NCBI GenBank assembly: GCA_030522415.1
Contig: CM060124.1
Coordinates: 24,859,454-24,923,453, forward strand
DNA length: 64,000 nucleotides
Reading direction: 5' to 3'
From: Channallabes apus
Lineage: Eukaryota; Chordata; Actinopteri; Siluriformes; Clariidae
Part shown: positions 47,150 through 59,971 of the stretch, piece by piece
Numbering within the stretch: the first letter of the stretch is position 1
Layout: each line of letters starts with the position of its first letter
Translations under genes and position numbers: made by a program
The notes under the pieces: generated by a model
Databases searched by the model: none
What the model was told of the DNA's origin: nothing
Seen by the model: only the letters and a program-made list of their open reading frames with translations

Positions 47150-48290
47150 TGAAATCTTTGTCTTTTGGCTGTTCCCTTTCAGGGGTCGCCACAGCAAATC
47201 ATGTGCCTCCATCTAACCCTATCCTCTGCATCCTCTTCTCTCACACCAACTAACTTCATGTCCTCTCTCACTGCATCCATAAATCTCCTCTTTGGTCTTC
47301 CTCTAGACCTCCTGACTGGCAGTTCCAACCTTCTACCGATATATTCACACTCTCTCCTCTGAACATGTCCAAACCACCTCAATCTGGCCTCTCTGACTTT
47401 ATCTACAAAACATGGGTTGTCCCTCTGATGAACTCATTCTTGATCCTATCCATCCTTGTCACTCCCAAAGAGAACCTCACCATCTTCAGCTCTGCTACCT
47501 CTAGCTCTGCCTCCTGTCCTTTCTTCAGTGCCACTGTCTCTAAGCCGTAGAGCATTGCTGGTCTCACCACTGTCCTGTACACCTTTCCTTTCATTCTCGC
47601 TGATACTCTTTCATCACACAACACACCTGACACTTTTCTCCACCCATTCCAACCTGCCTGTACTCGTCTCTTCACCTCCTTTGAACACTCTCCATTGAAC
47701 TCTCTCGACTGTTGACCCTAAGTACTTAAAATCCTGCACCTTCTTTACCTCTGCTCCCTGTAGCCTCACCGTTCCTCTTGGGTTCCTCTCATTCACACAC
47801 ATGTATTCCGTCTTGCTGCAGCTAACCTTCATTCCTCTGCTTTCCAGAGCGTACCTCCACCTCTCCAAATTTTCCTCCACCTGTTCCCTGCTCTCGCTAC
47901 AAAGCACAATGTCATCTGCAAACATCATAGTCCATGGAGACTCCTGTCTAACTTCATCTGTCATCCTGTCCATCACTATAGCAAACAAAAAGGGGCTTAG
48001 AGCCGATCCTTGATGCAGACCCACCTCCACCTTGAACTCTTCTGTCACACCTACAGCACATCTTACCACTGTCTTACAGCTCTCATACATGTCCTGCACC
48101 ACTCTAACATACTTCTCTGCCACTCCAGACTTCCTCATACAACACCACAGCTCCTCTCTCGGCACCCTGTCGTACGCTTTCTCTAAATCTACAAAGACAC
48201 AATGCAACTCTTTATTACCTTCTCTGTACTTCTCCACCAGCATCCTCAAACCAAATACTGCATCTGATGTACTCTTTCTAATTAAGTATT
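47150..48290 (-). mobile_element. RTE-like LINE, reverse transcriptase 3' half
   Basis: On the minus strand: VFVDLEKAYDRVPREELW, EVGLHQGSALSPFLFAIVMD, MMFADDIVLCSESREQVEEN (catalytic FADD), KTEYMCVNERNPRG, DFKYLGSTVE, then after a frameshift MKRRVQAGWNGWRKVSGV to LYGLETVALKK, and RWFGHVQRRECEY with GRPKRRFMDAVRE. At least two frame changes. Same family as 4850-5410. 5'-truncated near 48290. Confidence 0.87.
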
Positions 48291-49832
48291 ATGAAAAATG
48301 GCATTAAATGATCCTATCTGAAAATTTCATTTTTCACCTAAGTGAGACACTTTTTAGCACAAATACCATGTTTTGGCCAAAGGAAAATAAGCAGCAGCCC
48401 TGTATGTCATGAAAGCAAAGACTTTTCTATGTCCTGAATCTGTGACTGTGTTGTACGCAGCACATGGACTGACCTCAGATGACAGGAATGTTTCCACTGC
48501 TGTGTGCATTGCAAAGCAGTGCATGGTAAGCATCCATGGACAAAAACACAATGGAAATGCCAGGTATGTGATGTTCACTTGTATGCCTTCAGTAGAACAG
48601 GAACTGGTTTTCAGAGTGGCACAGAAATATGTTTTTTGCCATGAATGCAGCTCATTGTGTGGGTCTTTGTCTTCTCTGGCATAATTACAGAATTATTCAT
48701 AATAATTCATGGCTCCTCGCGTATGGACTTTCTAAACAAAAAGTGTCTTAGAACATTTAGATCAATATATTGTTTTCTGCAAACGAGTGAGCAGGATGAT
48801 TTTCACATAATTTTAAGATCCAGGGACTTTTTTTTTTCTTTTTCAATAACCGTGCATAACTGTTATTTTCTCCAAAATACAAACTTGTACTTACATGCTG
48901 CTCACATACTGTATTATTGTATCCCAGTTTGTGCAGCATACAGTCTAATCAGACTTTAGCCATTTATATTTTAGAAGCAACTGAAAAATCACAAATGTCA
49001 AATCAAAACTTCTGCAAGGTGCCAAAACATCCTGAGACCCCAGAGTGTTATTGAAAAGAAGGAATCAACTGGCAAGTAAGCAACCGAAAAAGACATGAAC
49101 AACTACAGAAAACAATTAATAATTAGTTGGTCAAATATCAAAAACTTTTCACTGTTTCCAAATCTATGAACCTGGCTATAGATGAGAAGAACATGTAGAT
49201 GATATGGACTGATGGTCAAAATGAGGTCCCCAAGGAAAGGCTAGGGACATTAATAAACTTGAATCATGAGCCTAGGCACATGAGGCTTTAGTGATGGGGT
49301 AGGGTAATATCTGTCACAGAGTAATAACAATAACACACTATATATTCATTTTGTACAGGTTTGTACTAGCGGGACACAGACACAAAGACGTCTGGTGTGG
49401 TACTCAAACAGGTGTTGACCTATTCATTTTCATTAATGGTGAAGCAGGTGATGTGAGGGTAAAATAGTGCAGAGTGTGGCGATATCGTCTCCAAGTCGGT
49501 CAGCAGCAGCGGGCTTGGCTGGCTGCAGGGAGAGGTGAACTTATGGAGATGGTGGCCGTGTAGAGTCTGCAAAACGTGACAGAGAAAGCAGTTTATTAGC
49601 AGCTGTTTTGTGTGCATTACACTCACCACACTGATCTTTCATTCTTCTGGGACTGAAAATGGGAAGCCGGCCGTTCATGGTTATGGCACCCCACCACTTT
49701 TTCGCGAGAATAGGTTGCTAGTGGGCGAAGCTATATAGAGAGCAGACCTGGTGTACGGACCTGTCAAAAATTCTGAATTTGTTTATACATTGTAGAAAAA
49801 TTATGGACTTTTTCCAAATATATAAATTGTTG
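48291..49832. other. Unassigned sequence with a 92-codon open frame
   Basis: The + strand frame at 48409-48684 (starts MKAKTFLCPESVTVLYAAHG) is free of low complexity but matches no family I know; a possible GTAAGC donor lies at 48527. It could be an exon or chance. Confidence 0.3.
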
Positions 49833-49990
49833 TTAGTCTTTCGGCTGCTCCCGACAAGGGGTCGCCACAGCGGAATATCCAGTCCGCACTACAACTTGGC
49901 ACAGGTTTTACGCCGGATTCCCTTCCTGACGCAACCCTCCCATTTTATCCGGGCTTGGGACCGGCACTGCATCCAGTGGCTGGGGGGTTT
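49833..49990 (-). mobile_element. Short interspersed element (GGGGTCGCCACAGCGGA family)
   Basis: Contains CTTTCGGCTGCTCCCGACAA, GGTCGCCACAGCGGAATATC and TTTTACGCCGGATTCCCTTC, a common fish repeat sharing its GTCGCCACAGCG word with the RTE-like LINE 3' ends, so it may be mobilised by that LINE. Confidence 0.6.
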
Positions 49991-50057
49991 AATATATACT
50001 GTAAATATATGTAATTGGTGTAATTGAGGAACAACAATAAGAACAGGCAGTTCATAC

Positions 50058-50059
50058 AT

Positions 50060-50103
<44 letters not shown>
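50058..50103. repeat. (CA)n microsatellite
   Basis: About 23 CA units. Confidence 0.97.
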
Positions 50104-50105
<2 letters not shown>

Positions 50106-50901
50106 ACAGAGGGGCACAAAAATCTATATACACTTCTACCATTGTACGTGCCATATCGTACTTGTTGTGAATTTGTTGTTGTGTTTATTTTATTTTATTT
50201 GTTGTTATTTCATTTATTCTACCTTGTTCTATTCATTAGTAAAGCATTAAGCATTAAGTTAGTTACATAAGCCATAAGCTTTAAATTTCTCAGTTATGCA
50301 TCCATTTTGACAATCGTAAGTTGGTCTGTGATGTCATTCCACTATTACATGCATTTGTATGACTGTTGTATGATAGAGAGTTCAGTTTAGATGCGGAAGG
50401 CTACGGAAACACAAGCTTTTGACCGTAAGCTCGTGAGCTCCCGGTTAGCTAAGAATGTAACACTAGGTTGTTGTAACCGTAAGCTCCCGTAAGTAGAGAT
50501 ATACAGCAAGAGTGTTGTTATATACGTAAGCTAAGACTGCAATTAGTAAGATACAGCAAACAGGTTGTTGTAAAAGTCAAAGATTTGCAAGATGCAGCAA
50601 CTGGTGTCTGTAATCACAGTGGATTTACTCAAGACGACTGTATGAAGTGTTGATCCTTTGATGCTGACAAAATAAACTACAAGAGACAAAGAGATCGGAC
50701 TTCTGTCGTGTGAGTGAAACTTTAAGACAAAGCTACGCGTCAAAACTGGTGAAATAATATGACCGCATCTACAACCATTTTAAAACTCTAATTGAATTAT
50801 GGCTGCAACATGTGGTTTTATGTTCCCTCAAAAGATATCAGAAGTTGCAGCATCTTAGACGTTATCATGAGATCCTCAGACGTGAAGCACATACACTTAG
50901 T
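50104..50901. other. Gene-free sequence
   Basis: Contains a loosely repeated CGTAAGCTC/AGCTAAG motif between 50400 and 50540; nothing else recognised. Confidence 0.4.
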
Positions 50902-52428
50902 CACACCCTAAAAAATACTGGGTTAAAAACAACCCAGCTGCTGGGTAAATATTGGACCAACTACATGCTGAGTTAATTTAACCCAGTAAAATGGGTTATT
51001 TGTTTAACGCAGCAAGATGGGTTAAGTATTCAACCCAAATACTAGGCCATTTTAACTGAAATGTTGGGTTAATTCTACTTCACAAATAGGTTATTATTAT
51101 TTTCATGTTTTACAGTGAATCTGTTAAAAAAAAAAAAAAAAACTACCCATGTCTATTAAACAGTTAAATTCCTTTGATATACTGGTCTATATCTTCCAAG
51201 TTTGCAAACCATACATATATGCAATAAACAACAACCTATTAAATGTTCATTGAAAAAAACATTTATTTTTCAAAAGCACAAGAACAGATAATCAACAGTG
51301 ACATCATTACTATACTATTACTCACAAGGGCAGAATGGAGTAAATGCACAAATAGACTATAGAGGCAGCTTCTACAGAGCAGGATCTCTCTGTGACTTCA
51401 GATATCTTTTCTGCAGAACAAAACTATCCAGCCCTGGTCTTATTTTAACATACAAACACTGTCTATGACTTTTCAAGTAGGCCTCGCTATTTCAGAGCAA
51501 CATTACAAAAAGTCCTATACAGGAGCACACTGCTTTGGATTTTGATTGATTTTAAGCTAATTACTGAGAAAACGCATTGTCATAGCTGGTGTCATACTGG
51601 CACATTATAATCACCCAAATATTAATACTTCCATCTAGTAGTTATCTGTACAGCTGTGGTACTTTTTCCCATATTTGGCACATTGACTGATCGTTAATTT
51701 AGCCTGAGTGCCTAGCTAGTGAAAAACGTGAGTCTCCAGGGAAAATCGTGAGGGTTAGCAGATATGCATATTTGTGAGAAGATTAATCTTTTGTGACACC
51801 CCAGCATTTTATTGTCTCAATCAGTGAGATTAATAAAGTTCTAATGTTAATGTGGTTGCTAATGCTAGCAACCTAACCTAAATATACCTGCGTCATGCTA
51901 GCACTACAGTTCACAGTTTAGCGTTCATTCATCACTTCACCATCTTCGTAACCCTGCAAACATTCTACAAAGAAAGCTAAAAACCTGATACATCTTAGCT
52001 TAGTTTCTTTCATACACAGGTGGGGTTCTTTGGCTAACTATAGCAGCTATTGTCAGCTAAATTATCATACCTCAGACCAGCCTGAAAGTTTAAGTGTAAC
52101 CTTAACACCATAACAGTAATAAATGTTACATATAGTAATACTTTCTCAGTCATATGTGAATTAGGTGAGTGAACATGTGTATACAGACCTTGTATTTAAC
52201 ATCATTTTCCCTTAAATGCACGAGGAGGATGAACCATCATCAGCGCTCAAAAGAGAAGACACGAAGCTGACATCCGCTGAACTTTGGGGAAGGGGCCAAC
52301 CAAACGTCAACCCAGCAGCTGGGTTACACAAAAACTACCCGATTCTCTGAAAATAATAACCCAGAAAAATTACACAACAGAGCCAACCCAGCATTTGGGT
52401 AGAAAAAACCCAGCATTTTTTAGTGTGC
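50902..52428. mobile_element. Non-autonomous DNA element with ACCCAG/CTGGGTT ends (about 1.5 kb)
   Basis: Left end CACACCCTAAAAAATACTGG, right end (other strand) CACACTAAAAAATGCTGGGT. Both subterminal regions are dense in AACCCAG/CTGGGTT words. The interior, 51100-52200, has no open frame of note. Confidence 0.75.
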
Positions 52429-52639
52429 ATGTTATATATGTCAGGGCTTGATATTGGCACCCGCCAAATGCGGGTAAAATTCGGCTGTGGCGGGTAATAA
52501 CTTTAGTCTCACTAGCCACTTTGGCGGGTAGTTTATTCTTTGGTATGACAATATATTTTTGTTGGCATCTGATATGATAAACGCATTGCAACGTACTATT
52601 ACGCGCATAAAACGCGCATGAATGTAATGAGGACATTTA

Positions 52640-53125
52640 ATGCCTCTCTCTACACGTTTATGAACGATTCGTTCTTTTTGAACGACTCTTTAACATGACT
52701 CAGATGAACGAGTATCGCGGAGAGCGATTCGTTAATTTTCTATTGGGCGTGCATGCGCAAAGCATCGTAAAACCTCCGTGTTATATTCAGGTCTCGAGTT
52801 GTTCGTTCTTTTGTCACGTGACTCCCATAGACGCTATGCAGTGCAATAGGTTCAAAAGAACGAACGACTGGAAGATATGATGGTGAGTTATTCATTCTGT
52901 TTATTATAATATGTCCTTAGTTGCATTGTAATATTTTCATAACTGGGACTATAGCCAAAATTTGTGTATGTAGACGTATTGGGGGTATTTTTATTGAAAA
53001 CGCAACATTTTAATTTATTTCTAATAAAATGAACGAAATGACTCCAAGAAAGATTTGTTCATTTTGATGAATGAGATTCAAAGAACCGAGTCACTAAAAT
53101 GATTCGAACTTGCCATCATTAAGCC
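52640..53125 (+). mobile_element. Copy of the hAT-like MITE at 1812-2278, opposite orientation
   Basis: Shares GTTGTTCGTTCTTTTG, CATAGACGCTATGCAGTGCA and ATAATATGTCCTTAG-type blocks with the complement of 1812-2278. Ends are eroded. Confidence 0.65.
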
Positions 53126-53478
53126 TCACACACAGACGCTTTTACTTCGTGTTTGGTGTCTGTGCATCATTTCCTTAAAGGGCTATTTCTTCTCAACAGG
53201 ATGAGAATGTTTGCCCCTTTCACAGAGGAAATTTACTGATTATATATAAAAAAAAAAGTAATCACTTTTAAAATCTATTTAGATTTCATGTTGAATGAAA
53301 TAGTTCACACTGATAATAGTACACATAACACACTAAAATGATAAATGTTCTGAGTTTTCAATTCATGTCATAAGAGGCTTGAATTTAAGTTCAATAAACA
53401 GAATATACTGTTCATGTTTGCATGTTTTTATATTGGGAGCTATCTTAACAGTACTGAATACTTGACTACTACTATAGT

Positions 53479-55239
53479 CAGTGGCGGCTGCTCTAAGACT
53501 ACAAGGGAAGCTCTGCTTCCTCTACTATGTCAGTAAATAAATACACATACTGTATATGCACTGTCGTATTTGTATTGGTTTTAATAAAAGTGCGCTAGTT
53601 CAACTACATGACTAGCTCGTTCAGAATCAGGCATTTAATTTAGATTGTTTGACGCAATTTTCTTGTCATACATTTCCGTGCAGCACAGCACGTTAAACCC
53701 TCTTGAAGCCCAGCTTCACCGGATCTCTATGGGGCAGCACAGGGGAGCTTTTTTCACTGCAGAAAAGCTAGACGATAATTGGATAAATGCACCAAAATCA
53801 TCACTTCAAGGGAAGCTCAGCTTCTCTGGGAGTGAATGGAGCAGTGGGCGGGCCAGGACGCTGGGCCGCTGCATGATGATAGGAGGAGCTGTTTAATCGG
53901 CAGCACCCCTTTTTTGATTGACAGCATGTCTTAACCTATTTATTTAGCCAAGCATTCTTATAAATAGATTTGCCATAAGGTAAAGGAGCAGATCTGGGGG
54001 ACTCATGGACGTAGAGTATTATGGTGAACTGGTATGTTTAGATGCTGTCTTCCTCAGTCTCATTTGATCACTCAGGTTTGTTGACGGTGAGGTGATTGTT
54101 TGCTTTACATCTCAGGGAGCCCTCATGTTTGTGTTTCCTTCTGGCTCTCCCTTTTAGTTATGCTCTCATAGTTAGTCCTGCCGGAGTCCCTGCTTGCACT
54201 CTACAGTAAATATACATTCACATTAGACACTGTGACTGTGACCATACCTAATTGCAATCTCTCCTCCTCTTCTCTTCCTCCCCCTCTTTCTCTTTCTCTC
54301 TCTCCCCCTGTCTCCCCCTTTCACTCTTTCTCTCTCTCTCTCTCGAGCTACACATGTGGTTCCTGAGCTGCCAGTGATCCAGACTCCCTCTGCCCTCCGG
54401 ACCTGTCTGATCCATCCTGGTGCCCCGTTTCTGGTTGGAGGTCTCGTCGCATGGATGCCCCGTGTGTCTCTTTAGGATGCGTCTGGTGTCTGGGGATGAT
54501 TCTATCTACTTAGAAGATGGTTCTCGCCTCGACTGGTGTTGTCAGCTGTTTCTCTGAGGACTTGAGAATTCGATAGTTCAGGACTGGAACTTTCTACAAG
54601 TCTATCTGAGTCTCGAATAACTACTGGACTCCATTTTACATCAACTATTATAACATCAACTATTATAGCTGAACCTAACACTGTATGAATGCAGATAATT
54701 TCCTGCTATCTGTTTCACCCAGATGAGGATGGGTTCCCTGTCGAGTCTGGTTCCTCTCAAGGTTTCTTCCTATTACCGTCTCAGGGAGTTTTTCCTTGCC
54801 ACTGTCGCCCTCGGGATTGCTCACCAGGGACTATCTGAACATTTTGATTCATACACATTCACATTCCATACAAACTTAAATAATTATTTTGATTGTGTAA
54901 AGCTGTTTTGAGACAATGTCAATTGTTAAAAGCGCTATACAAATAAAACTGAATTGAATTAAGTATACATCAGCGTTACAGCGATTCAAGTTCAGTCCCA
55001 TGCAGGTTGGCAGGTGAAGTGGTACGACAAACTGCGGCACTCTGTATTGCTTGCTGGTGATATAAACCATTTTTGTTTGTACAAATCATTATTTAAATAA
55101 TAAAAGAAAAACAGTGTTCTTGACTTTGCTCCTTGTTTCAGCATTGTAAAGTTAGTTCGTTAATATAATTAAAGTAGCTTGTGGAAGGGCAAACTAGCCA
55201 GCTAGCTTCCCCTGTTTCAAAAGCTAGCAGCCGACACTG
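53479..55239. mobile_element. hAT transposon remnant with perfect 8-bp target duplication
   Basis: CAGTGGCGGCTGCT at the left and AGCAGCCGACACTG at the right are inverted ends with one mismatch. ACTATAGT flanks both sides (53471-53478 and 55240-55247), the 8-bp duplication diagnostic of hAT elements. No transposase frame survives. Repeat family A lies inside (54344-54961). Confidence 0.85.
54344..54961 (+). repeat. Interspersed fish repeat 'family A', longest copy
   Basis: Runs from CGAGCTACACATGTGG through CATCCTGGTGCCCCG to MRMGSLSSLVPLKVSS and LREFFLATVAL reading frames and ends in AATTGTTAAAAGCGCTATAC-AAATAAAA. Four other partial copies in the window (1222, 8796, 41850, 62985). The short peptide frame is shared among copies, but I treat it as non-coding. 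Confidence 0.7.
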
Positions 55240-55442
55240 ACTATAGTGATACAGTGTATGTGGTCATTTATAAGTAAATCTAGATATAAAAAATATTAGC
55301 ATATCATGGTGAAGGAAAAACTGCGATTTTCTGTTATCAAAATTGTGGCTAGCAAAAAGCCTGAATGGCTAGTGACTTCAGAAATCCACATTGGCCAGTG
55401 AGCAAAAAAAGGTTAATGTCATGCCCAGATTTTTTATATATA

Positions 55443-57061
55443 CAGTGGTGTGAAAAACTATTTGCCCCCTCCCTGATTTCTTATTCTTTTGCATGTTTGT
55501 CACACTTAAATGTTTCTGCTCATCAAAAACCGTTAACTATTAGTCAAAGATAACATAATTGAACACAAAATGCAGTTTTTAAATGAAGGTTTACGTTATT
55601 AAGGGAGAAAAAAAACTCCAAATCTACATGGCCCTGTGTGAAAAAGTGATTGCCCCCCTTGTTAAAAAATAACTTAACTGTGGTTTATCACACCTGAGTT
55701 CAATTTCTGTAGTCACCCCCAGGCCTGATTACTGCCACACCTGTTTCAATCAAGAAATCACTTAAATAGGAGCTACCTGACACAGAGAAGTAGACCAAAA
55801 GCTAGACATCATGCCAAGATCCAAAGAAATTTAGGAACAAATGAGAACAAAAGTAATTGAGATCTATCAGTCTGGTAAAGGTTATAAAGCCATTTCTAAA
55901 GCTTTGGGACTCCAGTGAACCACAGTGAGAGCCATTATCCACAAATGGCAAAAACATGGAACAGTGGTAAACCTTCCCAGGAGTGGCCGGCCGACCAAAA
56001 TTACCCCATGAGCGCAGAGACAACTCATCCGAGAGGCCACAAAAGACCCCAGGACAACATCTAAAGAACTGCAGGCCTCACTTGCCTCAATTAAGGTCAG
56101 TGTTCACGACTCCACCATAAGAAAGAGACTGGGCAAAAAAGGCCTGCATGGCAGATTTCCAAGGCACAAACCACTTTTAAGCAAAAAGAACATTAAGGCT
56201 CGTCTCAATTTTGCTAAAAAACATCTCAATGATTGCCAAGACTTTTGGGAAAATACCTTGTGGACCGACGAGACAAAAGTTGAACTTTTTGGAAGGTGCG
56301 TGTCCCGTTACATCTGGCGTAAAAGTAACACAGCATTTCAGAAAAAGAACATCATACCAACAGTAAAATATGGTGGTGGTAGTGTGATGGTCTGGGGTTG
56401 TTTTGTTGCTTCAGGACCTGGAAGGCTTGCTGTGATAGATGGAACCATGAATTCTACTGTCTACCAAAAAATCCTGAAGGAGAATGTCCGGCCATCTGTT
56501 CGTCAACTCAAGCTGAAGCGATCTTGGGTGCTGCAGCAGGACAATGACCCAAAACACACCAGCAAATCCACCTCTGAATGGCTGAAGAAAAACAAAATGA
56601 AGACTTTGGGGTGGCCTAGTCAAAGTCCTGACCTGAATCCTATTGAGATGTTGTGGCATGACCTTAAAAAGGCGGTTCATGCAAGAAAACCCTCAAATAA
56701 AGCTGAATTACAACTATACAATTATAATTCTGAAAAGATGAGTGGGCCAAAATTCCTCCAGAGCGCTGTAAAAGACTCATTGCAAGTTATCGCAAACGCT
56801 TGATTGCAGTTATTGCTGCTAAGGGTGGCCCAACCAGTTATTAGGTTCAGGGGGCAATTACTTTTTCACACAGGGCCATGTAGGTTTGGATTTTTTTTCT
56901 CCCTAAATAATAAAACCCCTCATTTAAAAACTGCATTTTGTGTTTACTTGTGTTATCTTTGACTAATAGTTAAATGTGTTTGATGATCAGAAACATTTTG
57001 TGTGACAAACATGCAAAAGAATAAGAAATCAGGAGGGGGCAAATAGTTTTTCACACCACTG
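55443..57061 (+). mobile_element. Nearly full-length Tc1 transposon with broken transposase
   Basis: Ends CAGTGGTGTGAAAAACTATT and its complement at 57042-57061, flanked by TA. The transposase runs from about 55811 (MPRSKE) with helix-turn-helix region, DETKVELFG (first Asp, near 56265), VLQQDNDPKHTS (second Asp) and SPDLNPIEMLWHDL (Glu), so the DDE triad is recognisable. At least three in-frame stops in the N-terminal part and a frameshift near 56730 inactivate it. A secondary set of internal repeats (GCAATTACTTTTTCACACAG) lies about 190 bp in from each end. Confidence 0.9.
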
Positions 57062-57065
57062 TATA

Positions 57066-57128
<63 letters not shown>
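57062..57128. repeat. (TA)n microsatellite at Tc1 end
   Basis: About 28 TA units directly abutting the TA target site of the Tc1 element. Confidence 0.95.
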
Positions 57129-57132
<4 letters not shown>

Positions 57133-57159
57133 CATATACACACACTATAAATACATATT

Positions 57160-58110
57160 GTCATGAACGGGTGGTAATGGTGGATGTCGCCATGGGTGGA
57201 ATGAGCAGGCATAAACGCAGAAGGGTTTTGCAAAAAAAAAAAAAAAAAAGTCCTTTAATAAGTGCAGTCACTGGATATGAATAATAAAGACACAAAAACA
57301 GGAACAAAATTCTCAAACATAGGGTGAAACATGGACTCTCTGCCAAGACACAGGTTAAGTACAAATACACAAATACAGGCTCTAATACCCGTTACACCTA
57401 ACGCTCTGTTGGGACACAGGCTACAAGACACACCCCAAGTCGGCAGCTGACACAGGATCAGACAATAGTAGCCACAGGGGGCTAGAGACAGGGAAACTAG
57501 GAAGGCCGACGACACAGAAATTAGAGACACAGGTCGACCAGGGAGACTTTCCACATGAAAAGGCTAGAGACACAAAGGGGCTATGGCTAGAAACATGGCA
57601 GTTAGCTAAACCTGATAATTAGCTAAACCTAGCAGTTAGCTCAACATGGGTTTTAGTTAAACAAGCTCCTAGCCCAACACACACCTAGCTACTTACCTAA
57701 CCGGCTAAACGCCCAAAGAAACAGGAGGACACTAAAACACTACTTACATACACATTAAAAATACCACACTTGACATGACTGAGTCAGCTCCACAAACTTA
57801 GAAACACACACACAGAAGAACTACTGTAGAGATTGCCAACATGAGAGTCAAAACCCAACAAAACTTAAATCAAAATATATATATAATCTGAACAAAACAT
57901 AATGCCCACATAAATGAAGGTCTGTACACACATTCAATGCTCGGCCCAGTTTCCCCGACTAATCAGCTATTTATTGAAGATTTAATGACCTGCCTCGGTT
58001 CAGGTGTGCTCATCACCTGACCGAGGTGCCTTCTGGGAAACTGAGTCTTCAAAACAAAAAAATTACAAAAGACAAAACATTGCCCTCTAGTGGCAATTCC
58101 TTACACATAT
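57160..58110. repeat. Unclassified interspersed repeat, possibly a mobile element
   Basis: Contains an A18 run (57232-57249), repeated GTTAGCTAAACCTAG-like words (57600-57700) and a GGTGCCTTCTGGGAAACTGA block before CCTCTAGTGGCAATTCC. The composition suggests a known fish repeat, but I cannot place it. No ORF of note. Confidence 0.4.
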
Positions 58111-59971
58111 ACTTAAATATATACTTTATTCATAAGTTTCTAGCTTAAATGTTTTCTTGTGCATAAGTGTAATAATTAAAATTAATTGCCATTTAAAGAT
58201 AGTACAGTACTTACTGTAGGTATAAGGATGACAAATGCATGTGGTAATGTAGTTCATTTGTGTTCTGCCATAAAACAAGGGTCTATTGTTCTTTGTCATT
58301 TTAAGAGGTTATTAGGCAAGATATATTGTTGCTTATATTTTTCAGTTGGTCATAGTGTTCCTTAATAAACCATGTAGGTAAGTTGAATAGATTAATCACC
58401 TAAAGACAATACTGAACTGCAATATCATCAAAAACATGAACAGAAAACAGTTCTGTACAGTTGAAAGTTCTGTATGCTAATGCACAGTAATGACATACTG
58501 TATAGCCAATGTGTATTTTATACAGACACTAGAAATGAGACAAAACTATCATGAAAATTAATGTTTTATTTGAGATTTACCTGAGATTTGCCTATCTCCG
58601 TCACTTCACCCTTGTCCCCCAAGCACAGCGGAAAAAAGGATATCAATATTCCAGATCTTTTCTTCAATTTCATTTTATTACTTTCTGTTTGCTCTGTGAA
58701 AACATGGATATTTTTAGATTTCCATTGCCTGAGGACAAATACTTTGGCTTAATATCACACTTCATTATGCATGAGACAATCAAGGCTGAGTTTCATCCAG
58801 GACAGGAGATGTTGATTAAACTTTGTTAAGGAAACCATCAATTTTGCTATAAATTGCTTGGAACTAAATGTCTTTTTTACAAATGCTGTTTCACATGTCC
58901 CTGTCCCAGAAGTGCATAAACCCAAATCACCATATGCTATCAATTAATTCAGCCTGAGATAAAGGACAGAGTACACTAAGACTGCTTTTTTTTTTATTTT
59001 TATTTGCACCATGACCTTCGATGTAAGACCAGCCTTATATGACTTAAACTCGAATAAGATCCATTTCCAAAATATAAATAAATAAATAGAAATCACCTTT
59101 CTATACAATGATTTTATTAGTAGTTTGTCTTTAAGTTATAATTTACATTTCATGATACAGAGTCCAGCATGTCTCAGCACTTTTCATCTCTAGTTGTCTA
59201 TAAATCTCAATTAAAGCCTTATTCGCATGGGATTAGTATTACCTCTAGTCATTTGTAACAGTTGCCTGCGGTTGTCTATAATCTAAATCCCTTGTGAATC
59301 TAACATGTCTGTAATTTGTAAAGTAAAGTAAAAATTCCCCCGCAAATGACCTACCATATTTTGCCAAAAAAAAAAAAAAACGCGCTCCTGTAATAACATT
59401 AGTCCCACGTTAATCAGCATATCTGTGATTTGGCCAGAATTGAGCCAGAGGGTTGTATATAATTGTTTTAAGGTTTTTGTCTCCTTTGTGCCTTTTTTAT
59501 TCATTTTCCACTAAGTATAAAGGCTGCGTTGGTGTGCTTTGAAAATATTTTTGGGTGCTGGGTCATATCACTATACTCTGTAAAAAAGTTCCAACTCGCT
59601 GTACTGAGGCATCCTGGCCAATCGCTCAGCTAACAAAACTCTGAGAAAAACCCAGTTAGTTAGCAGTTAAGAAATAGCGGCGCTTCAGTTCTCAGCAAAT
59701 TAAGGGATGTAAAAATGTTTGTGTTAGCTTGGCTTCAGAGTCGCTAATGTTCATCTACGTGTCTTATATCGGTTAACTTATCTGTATGAAAAGCGAATGA
59801 ATTAGATACCCGGTTATTTTAAAATATCACTCCACAGTTACTCCTGAAAAAATCAAACCCTTTTGAATATGGAGTGATGTGTAGCTTTAACATTATAATT
59901 CCAGATACAGTGTTTTACACTCTGTAGTGGTATATATCCTTATTAAAATCTTTTATTTTTATCATATCTAG
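58111..59971. other. Gene-free upstream sequence of the orphan exon
   Basis: Open frame 58551-58829 (+) is AT-rich, without splice support or family match. No upstream exon for the 59972 exon could be found. Confidence 0.35.

Larger units (their letters stand above)
52442..55428. mobile_element. hAT-like element (outer layer of a nested stack)
   Basis: Ends CAGGGCTTGATATT and (other strand) CTGGGCATGACATT agree at 11 of 14. Subterminal TGGCGGGTA and ACTAGCCA words at the left are mirrored by GGCTAGTGA/TGGCCAGTGA at the right. It contains the insertions at 52640 and 53479. No transposase left. Target duplication not convincing. Confidence 0.55.

Noticed and set aside
47456..48307. Plus-strand frames rich in Ser/Leu
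   Set aside because: Antisense of the RTE-like LINE coding strand.
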